Numbered from the stretch's first letter, positions 1 through 6,349 are shown. The stretch: DNA of 9,130 nucleotides from Rhizobiales bacterium UBA697 (GCA_002298965.1 DBMN01000198.1:1-9130), one strand, 5' to 3'. The notes: generated by a model not told the origin, from the sequence alone. Program-made: numbers and translations.

Positions 1-31
1 GGCCGGACGCGGCACGGGGCTGCGTCCGGCC
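1..31. repeat. Perfect stem-loop downstream of hypB
   Basis: The arms ggccggacgc (1-10) and gcgtccggcc (22-31) are exact reverse complements around an 11-nt loop. No T-run follows on either strand within view, so it is not a canonical intrinsic terminator. It lies about 70 nt past the hypB stop and could serve hypB or a gene outside the left edge. Confidence 0.5.
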
Positions 32-43
32 CGCTGCACACGG

Positions 44-80
44 GACGACCCCTCGTCGGGGAGAGGGACAGGGGCAGGGC
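44..80. repeat. C/G-rich intergenic hairpin repeat (copy 1)
   Basis: The core CCCC-TCGTC-GGGG is followed by a purine-rich tail (gagagggacaggggcaggg). This resembles the hairpin plus tail of the two copies between the transporter genes near 7970-8132. Immediately after it, 77-86 is a 10-bp palindrome, gggccggccc. The placement just downstream of hypB fits a dispersed intergenic repeat that may act as a 3'-end structure. Confidence 0.4.
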
Positions 81-99
81 CGGCCCGGGCGATTTCGTG

Positions 100-819
100 T
101 CAGGCGACGCGGTCGCGCTCGGCGAAGTGGCCGCGCATCTCGCCCATGAGCCAGTCGACCCAGCGGTCGAGCCCGGACTCGCTCTTGGCGGAGATCTCGA
201 GGATGTCGCCTCGACCGCGGACCCCTTCGATGGCGCGACGGGCACGCGCCACGTCGAAGTCGTCGAAGTGCGGCAGCAGATCGGTCTTGGTGATCGCCAC
301 CAGATCGGCGTTGCGGAAGATCACCGGGTATTTCGACGGCTTGTCGTCGCCCTCGGTGACCGAGAGCAGGACGACGTCGCGATGCTGGCCGATGTCGAAG
401 TCGGCCGGGCAGACGAGGTTGCCGACGTTCTCGACGAAGACCAGATCGAGGTCGTCGAGCGCCAGGCGGTCGAAGGCGGTCTCGGTCATCGCCGCGTCGA
501 GGTGACAGGCGACGCCGGTGGTGATCTGGATGGCGACGATGCCGTGCCGACGGATGCGGGCGGCGTCGTTCTCGGTCTCGAGGTCACCCTCGATCACCGC
601 CACCCGGAGATTGGGCGGCAGCGCGGCGAAGGTCGCCTCGAGCAGGCGCGTCTTGCCCGAACCGGGCGACGACATCAGGTTGACGACGAAGACGCGATGA
701 CGGTCGAGCCGCTCGCGCAGGCGCGCCGCGGTGCGATCGTTGTCCGCCAAGATGTTCTCGAAGACGGCAACCGTCGCAGGGTCGGCGGTCGGGCCGCCGC
801 AACCGCATTCCTGGCACAT
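100..819 (-). CDS. hypB: HypB, hydrogenase/nickel maturation GTPase
   Basis: HypB is a cytoplasmic SIMIBI-class GTPase that, with HypA, delivers nickel to [NiFe]-hydrogenase and sometimes to urease. The protein is 239 aa. It opens with the N-terminal metal motif MCQECGCGG. The P-loop SPGSGKT is at 51-57, and the guanine-specificity motif is TKTD (177-180), a variant of NKxD. The G-domain metal ligands are present as C105-H106 (ACHLDA) and C137 (NLVCP). The His-rich linker found in some HypBs is absent, so it looks like a chaperone rather than a nickel store. The start is supported by GAGGAA seven nt upstream. The gene lies 30 nt behind the Crp/Fnr gene and is probably co-transcribed with it. 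No hypA, hypCDEF or hydrogenase structural gene is visible, although the left edge cuts the view 99 nt past the stop. Family assignment is very secure; the client enzyme is unknown. Confidence 0.96.
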   Translation of the reverse strand: MCQECGCGGPTADPATVAVFENILADNDRTAARLRERLDRHRVFVVNLMSSPGSGKTRLLEATFAALPPNLRVAVIEGDLETENDAARIRRHGIVAIQITTGVACHLDAAMTETAFDRLALDDLDLVFVENVGNLVCPADFDIGQHRDVVLLSVTEGDDKPSKYPVIFRNADLVAITKTDLLPHFDDFDVARARRAIEGVRGRGDILEISAKSESGLDRWVDWLMGEMRGHFAERDRVA

Positions 820-849
820 GGGAACTTCCTCGTTGATGTTCCGACCGGC

Positions 850-1605
850 TCAGCAGGCCTCGCCGGCGCGCAGTTCGCGACGGAGGCGGCCGATGTCGGA
901 GATGACCATGGAGCGCTGGCCGAACCGCCGCAGGATACCACTGCGGGCGAGATCCGCCATGACGGTGGAGACCGACTGGCGCGTCGCGCCGATCTCGGTG
1001 GCGAGATCCTCGGCGTTGGGCGGCGAGGTCAGGACGATGCCGTCGTCGCCGCGACGACCCTCACGGTCGGCGGTGTCGCACAGGACGCGGATCAGGCGAT
1101 GCTTGACGTCGGCGAAGACCATGTCCTCGACCAGACGCAGCGAGCGCTCGAGCAGCTTGTCGAGCACCGGCATCGCCCACAGCAGCAGTTCGGGGTCGGT
1201 GCGGGCGAGATCACGGATCGCCTTCATCGGAACGAAGACGATCTCGCTGTCGCGCCGCGCCTCGAGGGTGGACCCGGCACGGACGCGGACGGTGTCGCCG
1301 GCGCCGAGCACGAAGAGGGTCAGCTCGCGACCGTCACGCGAGACGAAGGCCCGGAGGCAGCCCGAGCGGACGACCAGCAGGCCGTCGGCCTCGTCTTCGT
1401 CGTCGGAGCCCAGCCAGAGTTCGCCGGCCGGGATCTTCCGGCGGGAGGCGAGCCCGGCGAAGGCCCCTTCCGAGAGGCGCCGCTGGAGGAGATGGTTCGG
1501 GTCGTCGTGGTGCATCGCAACGCTCTCGATCGCATGTCCATGGGCCGGACTGCCGTTCGCTCCGCGATTCGGAAGGCCGGCCGGCCGTTGTTCGATGAGG
1601 GCCAT
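850..1605 (-). CDS. Crp/Fnr-family transcriptional regulator, CooA-like, effector unknown
   Basis: This is a 251-aa cytoplasmic DNA-binding regulator. A cyclic-nucleotide-type sensor fold spans about 48-130, a dimerisation helix about 138-165, and a winged HTH about 196-245 with recognition helix ATRQSVSTVMADLARSG (207-223). From memory it aligns best with CooA: the RELTLFVLGAGD stretch matches CooA REISLFYLTSGD, and both have the RQ..ST recognition helix. The CooA haem ligands Cys75 and His77 fall at R107 and R109, so haem binding in the CooA manner is unlikely. The GEL...RSA cAMP signature of CRP is missing. There is no N-terminal cysteine cluster for an FNR-type Fe-S centre; only C83, C176 and C251 occur. 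The start at 1605 has GGAAAG 8 nt upstream. M31 (start 1515) would give 221 aa, closer to typical family length, with a weaker ribosome site. An open frame to 1707 would run through the palindrome at 1687-1705 and is less likely. The gene precedes hypB by 30 nt. Confidence 0.9.
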   Translation of the reverse strand: MALIEQRPAGLPNRGANGSPAHGHAIESVAMHHDDPNHLLQRRLSEGAFAGLASRRKIPAGELWLGSDDEDEADGLLVVRSGCLRAFVSRDGRELTLFVLGAGDTVRVRAGSTLEARRDSEIVFVPMKAIRDLARTDPELLLWAMPVLDKLLERSLRLVEDMVFADVKHRLIRVLCDTADREGRRGDDGIVLTSPPNAEDLATEIGATRQSVSTVMADLARSGILRRFGQRSMVISDIGRLRRELRAGEAC

Positions 1606-1656
1606 TCTAGAAGCTTTCCGACATGCCACATCAGGGAAACCGCGCGATTTCAACGT

Positions 1657-1668
1657 ATCAGACCTGAT
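1657..1668. repeat. Short inverted repeat ATCAG-N2-CTGAT
   Basis: Five-bp arms surround a 2-nt centre, in the leader of the Crp/Fnr gene about 50 bp upstream of its chosen start. It is too short to assign to a factor. It does not match the FNR/FixK box TTGAT-N4-ATCAA. Confidence 0.25.
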
Positions 1669-1686
1669 GCCGCATCCACTTCGGGC

Positions 1687-1705
1687 GTGTCGCAACATGC
1701 GACAC
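1687..1705. promoter_or_regulatory. Perfect 19-bp palindrome upstream of the Crp/Fnr gene (candidate operator)
   Basis: GTGTCGCAACATGCGACAC has perfect 8-bp arms around a 3-nt centre. The half-sites TGTCG and CGACA are those of the operator at 6351-6366, but here they are separated by 7 bp instead of 6. It lies about 80 bp upstream of the chosen start of the Crp/Fnr gene and downstream of a possible -10 at 1722-1727, a position that would suit autorepression. The odd spacing leaves open that a different protein binds it. Confidence 0.55.
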
Positions 1706-1715
1706 ATGTCTTCGT

Positions 1716-1754
1716 TGTGCTTCTATAGACATAGCGAAAGACGACTGAAGCACA
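1716..1754. repeat. Interrupted inverted repeat in the Crp/Fnr promoter region
   Basis: TGTGCTTC (1716-1723) and GAAGCACA (1747-1754) are exact 8-bp reverse complements separated by 23 nt. The arms flank a possible minus-strand -10 and the CGAAAGACGA motif at 1735-1744. A second short dyad, TGTAA-N5-TTACA, lies just upstream at 1760-1774. Either may be a regulator site; neither is assigned. Confidence 0.35.
1722..1727 (-). promoter_or_regulatory. Possible -10 element for the Crp/Fnr-hypB unit
   Basis: Read on the minus strand this is TATAGA, inside an AT-richer patch that stands out from its GC-rich surroundings. The hexamer 17 nt upstream (CTTCAG) is a poor -35 match. The predicted start near 1715 would place the 1687-1705 palindrome at about +10 to +28. 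Confidence 0.3.
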
Positions 1755-1787
1755 CGATATGTAAATGAATTACACTTCGCCCGGATT

Positions 1788-1805
1788 TCCGAGGCTAGTC
1801 TCGGA
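1788..1805. repeat. Small hairpin after the AcoR-like gene
   Basis: TCCGAG and CTCGGA form a 6-bp stem with a 6-nt loop, about 40 nt beyond the stop of the upstream regulator gene. There is no T-run on the minus strand after it, so at most it is a weak or Rho-assisted 3' structure. Confidence 0.3.
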
Positions 1806-1846
1806 CACCTCGTTCGCCGACGCGCCGAGCGCTGCCGGCGACATTC

Positions 1847-3724
1847 TCAATCCTTGCTCGAGGAACCGTTGAGATGACGATAGAGTGTCGAGCGATGAAT
1901 GCCGAGCCGGCGCGCGGCGCGCGCGACATTGCCGCCCTCGGCCTCGAGCGCGGAGCGCATCGCCGTCAGCATGATCGAATCGAGCCCTTCCTCGACGTCC
2001 ACCGCGAGAACCGGTTCGGCGTCGACCGCACCGACGTCGGCGATCTCGCGCGGCAGGACGCCGGGCGAGAGCGTCTCGCCGGCCTCCGCCAGCACCGCCA
2101 ACGCGCGCAGGGTCGAGATCAGCTGACGCCGGTTGCCGGGCCAGGCATAGGCGATCAGCACCGCCAGCGTCTCCTCGGGCAGGTCGCCCGGCGGACGGCC
2201 GCGCGCGACCGCCTCCCAGGTCTCGAGGATCAGGGCGCGGCGGTCGGGATGGCGGCGGATCGGCAGGAGATCGACGGCATGGGCGGCGACGCGCACCATC
2301 AGATCGGGCGAGAAGCCGCCGGCGGCGACGCGATCGGCGAGGCCGAAATGGCTGGAGGAGACGAGGTTGAAGCCGCGCCCGCCGGGCGCATCGTGGCGCA
2401 GCGCCTCGGCGAGGCGCGCCTGCAGGCGCAGCGGCAGCGTCTCGACCAGATGCAGATAGAGCGTGCCGCCCTCCGCGCTCGCCGTCGCGCCGGGCGTGCC
2501 GCCGTCGCCGAAGAGCTCGCGTTCGACGTCGGCGATGTCCTCGGCCGAGCAGTCGACGACGACGTAGGGGCCGCCCGCGAAGCGGCTGCGATCATGGATC
2601 TCGCGCGCCAGAGCGGCCTTGCCGCAGCCGATCTCGCCGACCAGGAGAATCGAGATGCCGGCATCGACCAGTCGGACCGACCGCTCCAGCAGCGCCCGCG
2701 TGCGGACGTCGAAATGCGATCGGCCGACCTCGCTCGGCCCGGCGGCGCGCGGCGGCGGCGGCAGGCGGGTGGGCACGTCGGCGGCGACCTGACGGCGGCC
2801 GTAGAGAACCGAGCCGCGCAGGGTGCGGATGCGGCTGCGCTCGATCGGCGCGTCGATGGCGATCTGGTCGTGCCGCGTCTCGAAGATCTGTTCGTAGCCG
2901 ATGGCGCCGAGCGACGCCCAGTCGATGCCGAGCAGGTCGAGCGCCTGACGGTTGGCGCCGACGAGACGCGAGCCCTCGAAGGCGAGGAGGCCCTCCAGCG
3001 GGCTCATCACCAGATCGGGGTCGGAGTGGAAATGGATGCGCTCGTGGCGGCCGAAGCGTTGTTCGAACAGCCGCCGCTCGATCTGCTCCACCGCGCGGCG
3101 CACCAGGGCGAGCGCATGCGAGCCGGCCTCGCCGACGTTGCTCGACAGGTCTAGCACGCCGATGATCGCGCCGGCGGGATCGAAGATCGGCACCGCCGAG
3201 CAGCCGAGAATGGCGTGGACCGGAAAATAGTGCTCGGCGCCGTCGACCGACACGGGGCCCATCTCGGCGATGGCCGTGCCGATGGCGTTGGTGCCGATGG
3301 CCGCCTCGCTCCACTCGACGCCGGGGCGCAGGGCGACGCGCGAGGCACGCTCGGCGAAGTCGATCGAGCCGACGGTGGCGAGGATGACGCCGGCCGGATC
3401 GGTCAGGATGACGATCGAGCCGGTCGAGCGCGCGTCGGCGTGCAGCGCCTCGAGCTCGCCGCGCGCGGCGCGCAGCAGCATCTCGTTGCGTTCGCGCAGG
3501 TCGCGCAGCTGGGCGTGGGAGAGCACCTCCAGCGCCGGGCGCTGGTCGAGGTCGAGCCCGTGCTGCTGGGAGCGTCGCCAGGAACGCAGAATCGTGTCGG
3601 AGACGGTACGTCCCGTTTCCGCGCCCTCGTTCAGATAGCCGCGTCGCAGCTCGATCAACGCCTTGCGCCGATCGGAGCGTGACTTGCCCTGGTCTCCTCG
3701 TCCCCGTCCAGAAGAGGAATTCAT
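1847..3724 (-). CDS. AcoR-type GAF/Fis-HTH regulator with degenerate sigma-54 AAA+ domain
   Basis: This is a 625-aa cytoplasmic regulator with the AcoR domain order. An N-terminal helical part with ILRSWRRS (45-52) leads to a GAF-type sensor (about 70-220), which carries the AcoR-typical WSEAAIGTNAIGTAI (138-152). A PAS-like linker follows (about 235-300), then an AAA+ remnant (about 335-560) and a C-terminal Fis-type HTH (about 582-618, NVARAARRLGIHRSTLYRHL). The Walker A region reads GEIGCGK (363-369). After ELFG (403-406) the GAFTGA loop is missing, and the Walker B position reads TLYLHL instead of LFLDEI. Sigma-54 remodelling is therefore doubtful, and it may act through DNA binding alone. 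The start at 3724 has GAGG 7 nt upstream; 3742 (six residues longer, GGAG upstream) is an equal alternative. The open frame to 3910 overlaps the methyltransferase and is unlikely. The ligand is unknown. Confidence 0.88.
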   Translation of the reverse strand: MNSSSGRGRGDQGKSRSDRRKALIELRRGYLNEGAETGRTVSDTILRSWRRSQQHGLDLDQRPALEVLSHAQLRDLRERNEMLLRAARGELEALHADARSTGSIVILTDPAGVILATVGSIDFAERASRVALRPGVEWSEAAIGTNAIGTAIAEMGPVSVDGAEHYFPVHAILGCSAVPIFDPAGAIIGVLDLSSNVGEAGSHALALVRRAVEQIERRLFEQRFGRHERIHFHSDPDLVMSPLEGLLAFEGSRLVGANRQALDLLGIDWASLGAIGYEQIFETRHDQIAIDAPIERSRIRTLRGSVLYGRRQVAADVPTRLPPPPRAAGPSEVGRSHFDVRTRALLERSVRLVDAGISILLVGEIGCGKAALAREIHDRSRFAGGPYVVVDCSAEDIADVERELFGDGGTPGATASAEGGTLYLHLVETLPLRLQARLAEALRHDAPGGRGFNLVSSSHFGLADRVAAGGFSPDLMVRVAAHAVDLLPIRRHPDRRALILETWEAVARGRPPGDLPEETLAVLIAYAWPGNRRQLISTLRALAVLAEAGETLSPGVLPREIADVGAVDAEPVLAVDVEEGLDSIMLTAMRSALEAEGGNVARAARRLGIHRSTLYRHLNGSSSKD

Positions 3725-3816
3725 CAGACTGCCTCGCACCATTCGGTAGCTCCGCCGATGGTACCTCGACCGCGGCGAAAACCACAGTGCGCGATCGGGG
3801 TACTTTCGACCATTTT

Positions 3817-3837
3817 CGTCACGGGAACGGTGTGACG
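3817..3837. promoter_or_regulatory. Inverted repeat CGTCAC-N9-GTGACG upstream of the AcoR-like gene
   Basis: The 6-bp arms at 3817-3822 and 3832-3837 are exact reverse complements. The site is about 95-115 bp upstream of the AcoR-like start and adjacent to the A-run of the preceding terminator. It is a reasonable candidate operator for that gene, but no factor can be named. Confidence 0.35.
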
Positions 3838-3840
3838 GTG

Positions 3841-3859
3841 AAAAAATGCCGACGTCGGC
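3841..3859 (-). terminator. Intrinsic terminator of the flavoprotein-methyltransferase operon
   Basis: On the minus strand the palindrome GCCGACGTCGGC (3848-3859) is followed directly by ATTTTTT (A-run 3841-3846 on the plus strand). It begins 14 nt after the methyltransferase stop. The stem is short (4-5 bp with a tight loop), but position and T-run fit a factor-independent terminator separating this operon from the AcoR-like gene. Confidence 0.6.
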
Positions 3860-3872
3860 CGCGACGCCTTCG

Positions 3873-4931
3873 TCAGCGGCACGTGCAGCCGCCGTCTTCG
3901 AGCGCCGCAACGGCCGGCGCCGGGCCGGAACAGGCGAAGGCGCCGAAATGCGTCGCGCGGTCGCCGATCACCCGGAAGTGCGGGGCGAGGCGCGTCTCGC
4001 CGACCATCGCGGCGGTGTTGCCGCACACCGGCATCGGCTTGCCGGTGAAGAAGGTGTGGTGGTCGTCGAGATCGAAGCGATGGAGGTGGTCGGGGATGGT
4101 GCCGAGATAGATCGCCACCTGACCGTAGTCCTCGCAGGCGTCCTCGAGGGTCGGGAGCGCGAAGGCGCGCACCGTCATCGCCGAGAAGCCGACGTTGCCG
4201 ACCCGCGCCTCGATCTCGGCATTGTCGATCGACACGGGGCGACGGGCGACGACGCGGTGATCGGCGAAGCCGACGCGCCGCATCAGGCGGCGGAAGTCCT
4301 CGACATAGAGCGCGCCGCCCATGCATTCGCCGAGCAGCACCGGATCGCGGGCGAGCGCCGCCGGCATGCGGCGGTCGGCGAAGACGTCGGAGAAGAAGAG
4401 TTCGCCGCCCGGCTTCAGCACGCGGCGGATCTCGGCGAAGACCCGCTCCTTGTCGTCGGAGAGGTTGATGACGCAGTTCGACACGACGACGTCGATCGAG
4501 GCGTCGGCGATGCCGGCGGCGGCGAGGTCCTCGATCGCGCCGAGGCGGAAGTCGACGTTGGAATGGGTGAGGCCGATCCGCTCGGCCTGGACGTCGCGAT
4601 GGCGACGGGCGACGTCGAGTTGGGCGGCGGTGAAGTCGACGCCGATCACCGAGCCGTTCGGCCCGACCAGCGCCGACAGGAGGAAGGCGTCGCGGCCGGC
4701 GCCGCAGCCGAGGTCGAGGACGCGTTTGCCGGCGATCAGGGGCGGGATCGGCGAGCCGCAGCCGTAGAAGCGGTCGAGCACTTCTTCGTCGAGCGTGGCG
4801 AGGATGGCGCGATGGGCCGGCGAGATCGGGTCGGTGCAGCAGCAGGCGCCGGTCTTCAGATCGGCGGCCCCGGCGAGAACGGACCCGTAGTAGCCCTTGA
4901 CCAGATCGGAATGCGCGCTGTCCTCGGCCAT
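3873..4931 (-). CDS. ArsM-like SAM-dependent methyltransferase
   Basis: This is a 352-aa cytosolic class I methyltransferase closely resembling arsenite methyltransferase ArsM, which moves methyl groups from S-adenosylmethionine to As(III). The N-terminus LVKGYYGSVLAGAADLKTGACCC (10-32) is of the ArsM type. The SAM motif I is VLDLGCGAGRD (71-81), with the acidic ribose-binding D99 in GVD. The three As(III)-binding cysteines of characterised ArsMs correspond to C58 (YGCGSP), C153 (SNCVINL) and C203 (GECMGG), with the last pair 50 residues apart as in the family. A C-terminal ArsM-type domain (about 240-335) carries VCGN and ends in a Cys-rich tail, GGCTCR. The start has GGGAGG 7 nt upstream. 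The gene follows the flavoprotein by 72 nt, and the reductase may recycle a thiol or electron donor, which is inference. No arsR, arsB or arsC is nearby, so another soft metalloid substrate is possible. Confidence 0.88.
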   Translation of the reverse strand: MAEDSAHSDLVKGYYGSVLAGAADLKTGACCCTDPISPAHRAILATLDEEVLDRFYGCGSPIPPLIAGKRVLDLGCGAGRDAFLLSALVGPNGSVIGVDFTAAQLDVARRHRDVQAERIGLTHSNVDFRLGAIEDLAAAGIADASIDVVVSNCVINLSDDKERVFAEIRRVLKPGGELFFSDVFADRRMPAALARDPVLLGECMGGALYVEDFRRLMRRVGFADHRVVARRPVSIDNAEIEARVGNVGFSAMTVRAFALPTLEDACEDYGQVAIYLGTIPDHLHRFDLDDHHTFFTGKPMPVCGNTAAMVGETRLAPHFRVIGDRATHFGAFACSGPAPAVAALEDGGCTCR

Positions 4932-4952
4932 GTCTCGGCCTCCCGGGGGTAG

Positions 4953-4984
4953 GGTCGGGGGCCGGTCGCCGACCGCCCCCGACC
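4953..4984. repeat. Strong intercistronic stem-loop
   Basis: Nested arms GGTCGGGGGC (4953-4962) with GCCCCCGACC (4975-4984), and GGTCG (4964-4968) with CGACC (4970-4974), form a nearly continuous 15-bp stem with one bulged C and a one-base apex as drawn. It sits between the flavoprotein stop and the methyltransferase ribosome site (about 4939-4944), with no T-run. It is a candidate mRNA-stabilising, processing or translation-modulating element rather than a terminator. Confidence 0.6.
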
Positions 4985-5003
4985 GCGATCTCTTGCGATG
5001 CTC

Positions 5004-6263
5004 TCAGGCGACCGGGGCGGCGGCGCGAGCCCACTTGCCGATGTCGAAGGTCGGATCGGCGAGCTGTTCCGGCGACAGCGGCAGGCCGCGATCGAGGATG
5101 CGGCGGGCGGCGTTGTGGTCCTGCACGGCGTTGAGGCTGTCGGCACCGAGGAAGGTGTCGCCGCGGAAATAGAACGCCGAGAAGCGATAGTTGGCGACGT
5201 CGCCGCGCAGCACGTGGCGATCGTGATCGGCGGAGCGGCCGACCGAGCGCATCTTGATGTCGTACTGGTCGGACCAGAACCACGGCGGGGCGACGAAGGG
5301 CTTCTCGCGGCCCATCAGCGCGGCAGCGCCGGCCTTGGCCTGTTCGACGGCGTTCTGTACCGATTCCAGCCGGTGGAGCGGCTGGCCGGGGGCATGGGCG
5401 GTCGCGGTGCAGTCGCCGACGGCGACGATGTCGGGATCGGCGGTGCGGGCGCAGGTGTCGACGATGACGCCGAGTTCGCAGGCGAGACCGGCCTCCTTGG
5501 CGAGGCGGTCGTTGGGGACGAGACCGATGCCGGCGACGATCAGGTCGGCCTCGAGGATCCGTCCGTCGGCGAGGCGCACGCCTGTGGCGCGACCATCCTT
5601 GGAAAGGACCTCGACCACCGAGGCCTCCATCTCGAGCGTGACGCCGCGTTCACGGTGGAGACGGGCATAGATCTCGGAGATCACCGGCGCGACGGCGCGG
5701 GCGAGCACGCGAGACTCGCGCTCGACCACCGTGACCTGCTTGTCGCAGAGGCGGCAACAGGCGGCGATCTCGAGGCCGACGAAGCCGGCGCCGACCACCA
5801 GCACCGTCTCGGCGCGGCCGAGGGCGGCGGCGAACTTGTAGGCGTCGTCGATGGAGCGCAGCGAGGAGATGTCGGGCAGGTCGCCGCCGGGAACCGGCAG
5901 ACGGCGGTTGTGGCCGCCGGTGGCGATGACGAGGCCTTCGTAGGCGAGCGTGCTGCCGTCGTCGAGCGCCACGGTGCGGGCGGCGCGGTCGATCGAGAGG
6001 GCGTGGATGCCGGGGCGGAAGTCGATGCCCTTGGCGGCGATCGCCTCGGGGCCGCGCAGCTGGATGTCGGCGAAGTCGAGCGTGTCGAGCAGGGCTTCCT
6101 TGGACAGCGGCGGGCGGTGATAGGGCGGATGCGGCTCGTCGCCGACGAGGACGATCTCGCCTTCCCAGCCTTCGTCACGCAGCGATTCCGCCGCCTGGAT
6201 GCCCCCCTGCCCCGCTCCGACGACGACCATCGGGCGGTCGGTCCTGTTCGCGCGCGCTTTCAT
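5004..6263 (-). CDS. FAD/NAD(P)-dependent oxidoreductase, ferredoxin/rubredoxin reductase type
   Basis: This 419-aa two-Rossmann flavoprotein belongs to the oxygenase-coupled ferredoxin reductase family (ThcD/BphA4/rubredoxin reductase-like). It would pass electrons from NAD(P)H through FAD to a small redox partner. The FAD motif GAGQGG is at 16-21 and the YHRPPLSK loop at 48-55. ATGG is at 114-117. The dinucleotide motif GAGFVG is at 158-163, and its strand ends in E181, which favours NADH. The second FAD motif is VGDC (282-285), and the family-typical WFWSDQYD (328-335) opens the C-terminal domain. An unusual cluster, CCRLC (169-173), lies just after the NAD motif. The start is well supported by GGAGG 6 nt upstream. 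It is the first gene of a likely operon with the ArsM-like methyltransferase. No ferredoxin, rubredoxin or oxygenase gene is visible, so the partner is unknown. A Crp/Fnr-type site lies upstream. Confidence 0.93.
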   Translation of the reverse strand: MKARANRTDRPMVVVGAGQGGIQAAESLRDEGWEGEIVLVGDEPHPPYHRPPLSKEALLDTLDFADIQLRGPEAIAAKGIDFRPGIHALSIDRAARTVALDDGSTLAYEGLVIATGGHNRRLPVPGGDLPDISSLRSIDDAYKFAAALGRAETVLVVGAGFVGLEIAACCRLCDKQVTVVERESRVLARAVAPVISEIYARLHRERGVTLEMEASVVEVLSKDGRATGVRLADGRILEADLIVAGIGLVPNDRLAKEAGLACELGVIVDTCARTADPDIVAVGDCTATAHAPGQPLHRLESVQNAVEQAKAGAAALMGREKPFVAPPWFWSDQYDIKMRSVGRSADHDRHVLRGDVANYRFSAFYFRGDTFLGADSLNAVQDHNAARRILDRGLPLSPEQLADPTFDIGKWARAAAPVA

Positions 6264-6323
6264 GTCGTTCCTCCGTTCGATCGTCGCGCCCTGCGCCCGT
6301 GACGCGAGGCGCGCGATGGTCGC

Positions 6324-6329
6324 ATCCTA
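6324..6329 (-). promoter_or_regulatory. Candidate -10 of the flavoprotein-methyltransferase operon
   Basis: Read on the minus strand this is TAGGAT, four of six matches to TATAAT, with no recognisable -35. A start near 6317 would leave a 54-nt leader. It would also place the operator centre (6358.5) exactly at -41.5, the class II activator position, where a poor -35 is expected. Confidence 0.45.
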
Positions 6330-6349
6330 GTGCCGGCGGAATACCGCCG

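Noticed and set aside
850..1605. Calling the Crp/Fnr regulator CooA (CO sensor)
   Set aside because: Both CooA haem ligand positions are arginine, and no CO dehydrogenase genes are visible.
97..1728. 543-codon plus-strand open frame over hypB and the Crp/Fnr gene
   Set aside because: It is antisense to two clearly recognisable genes, its translation is low-complexity Asp/Gly/Val/Arg-rich with no recognisable domain, and high GC routinely leaves such frames open.
1874..3154. 426-codon plus-strand frame over the AcoR-like gene
   Set aside because: Antisense shadow; the opposite strand has clear GAF and Fis-HTH motifs.
3725..3910. Longer N-terminus for the AcoR-like regulator, open to 3910
   Set aside because: It would overlap the methyltransferase end and cross the terminator. 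The extra residues are Arg/Ser-rich with no family match, and good ribosome sites exist at 3724 and 3742.
3724..5283. 519-codon minus-strand frame overlapping the methyltransferase
   Set aside because: It is a Arg/Pro-rich out-of-frame shadow of the ArsM-like gene, with no recognisable family.
6321..6335. Possible sigma-54 -24/-12 promoter for the flavoprotein (minus strand CGGCAC-N5-TGC)
   Set aside because: The GG-to-GC spacing is one base short of the strict requirement and the -24 element starts with C. The nearby AcoR-like protein also lacks GAFTGA.
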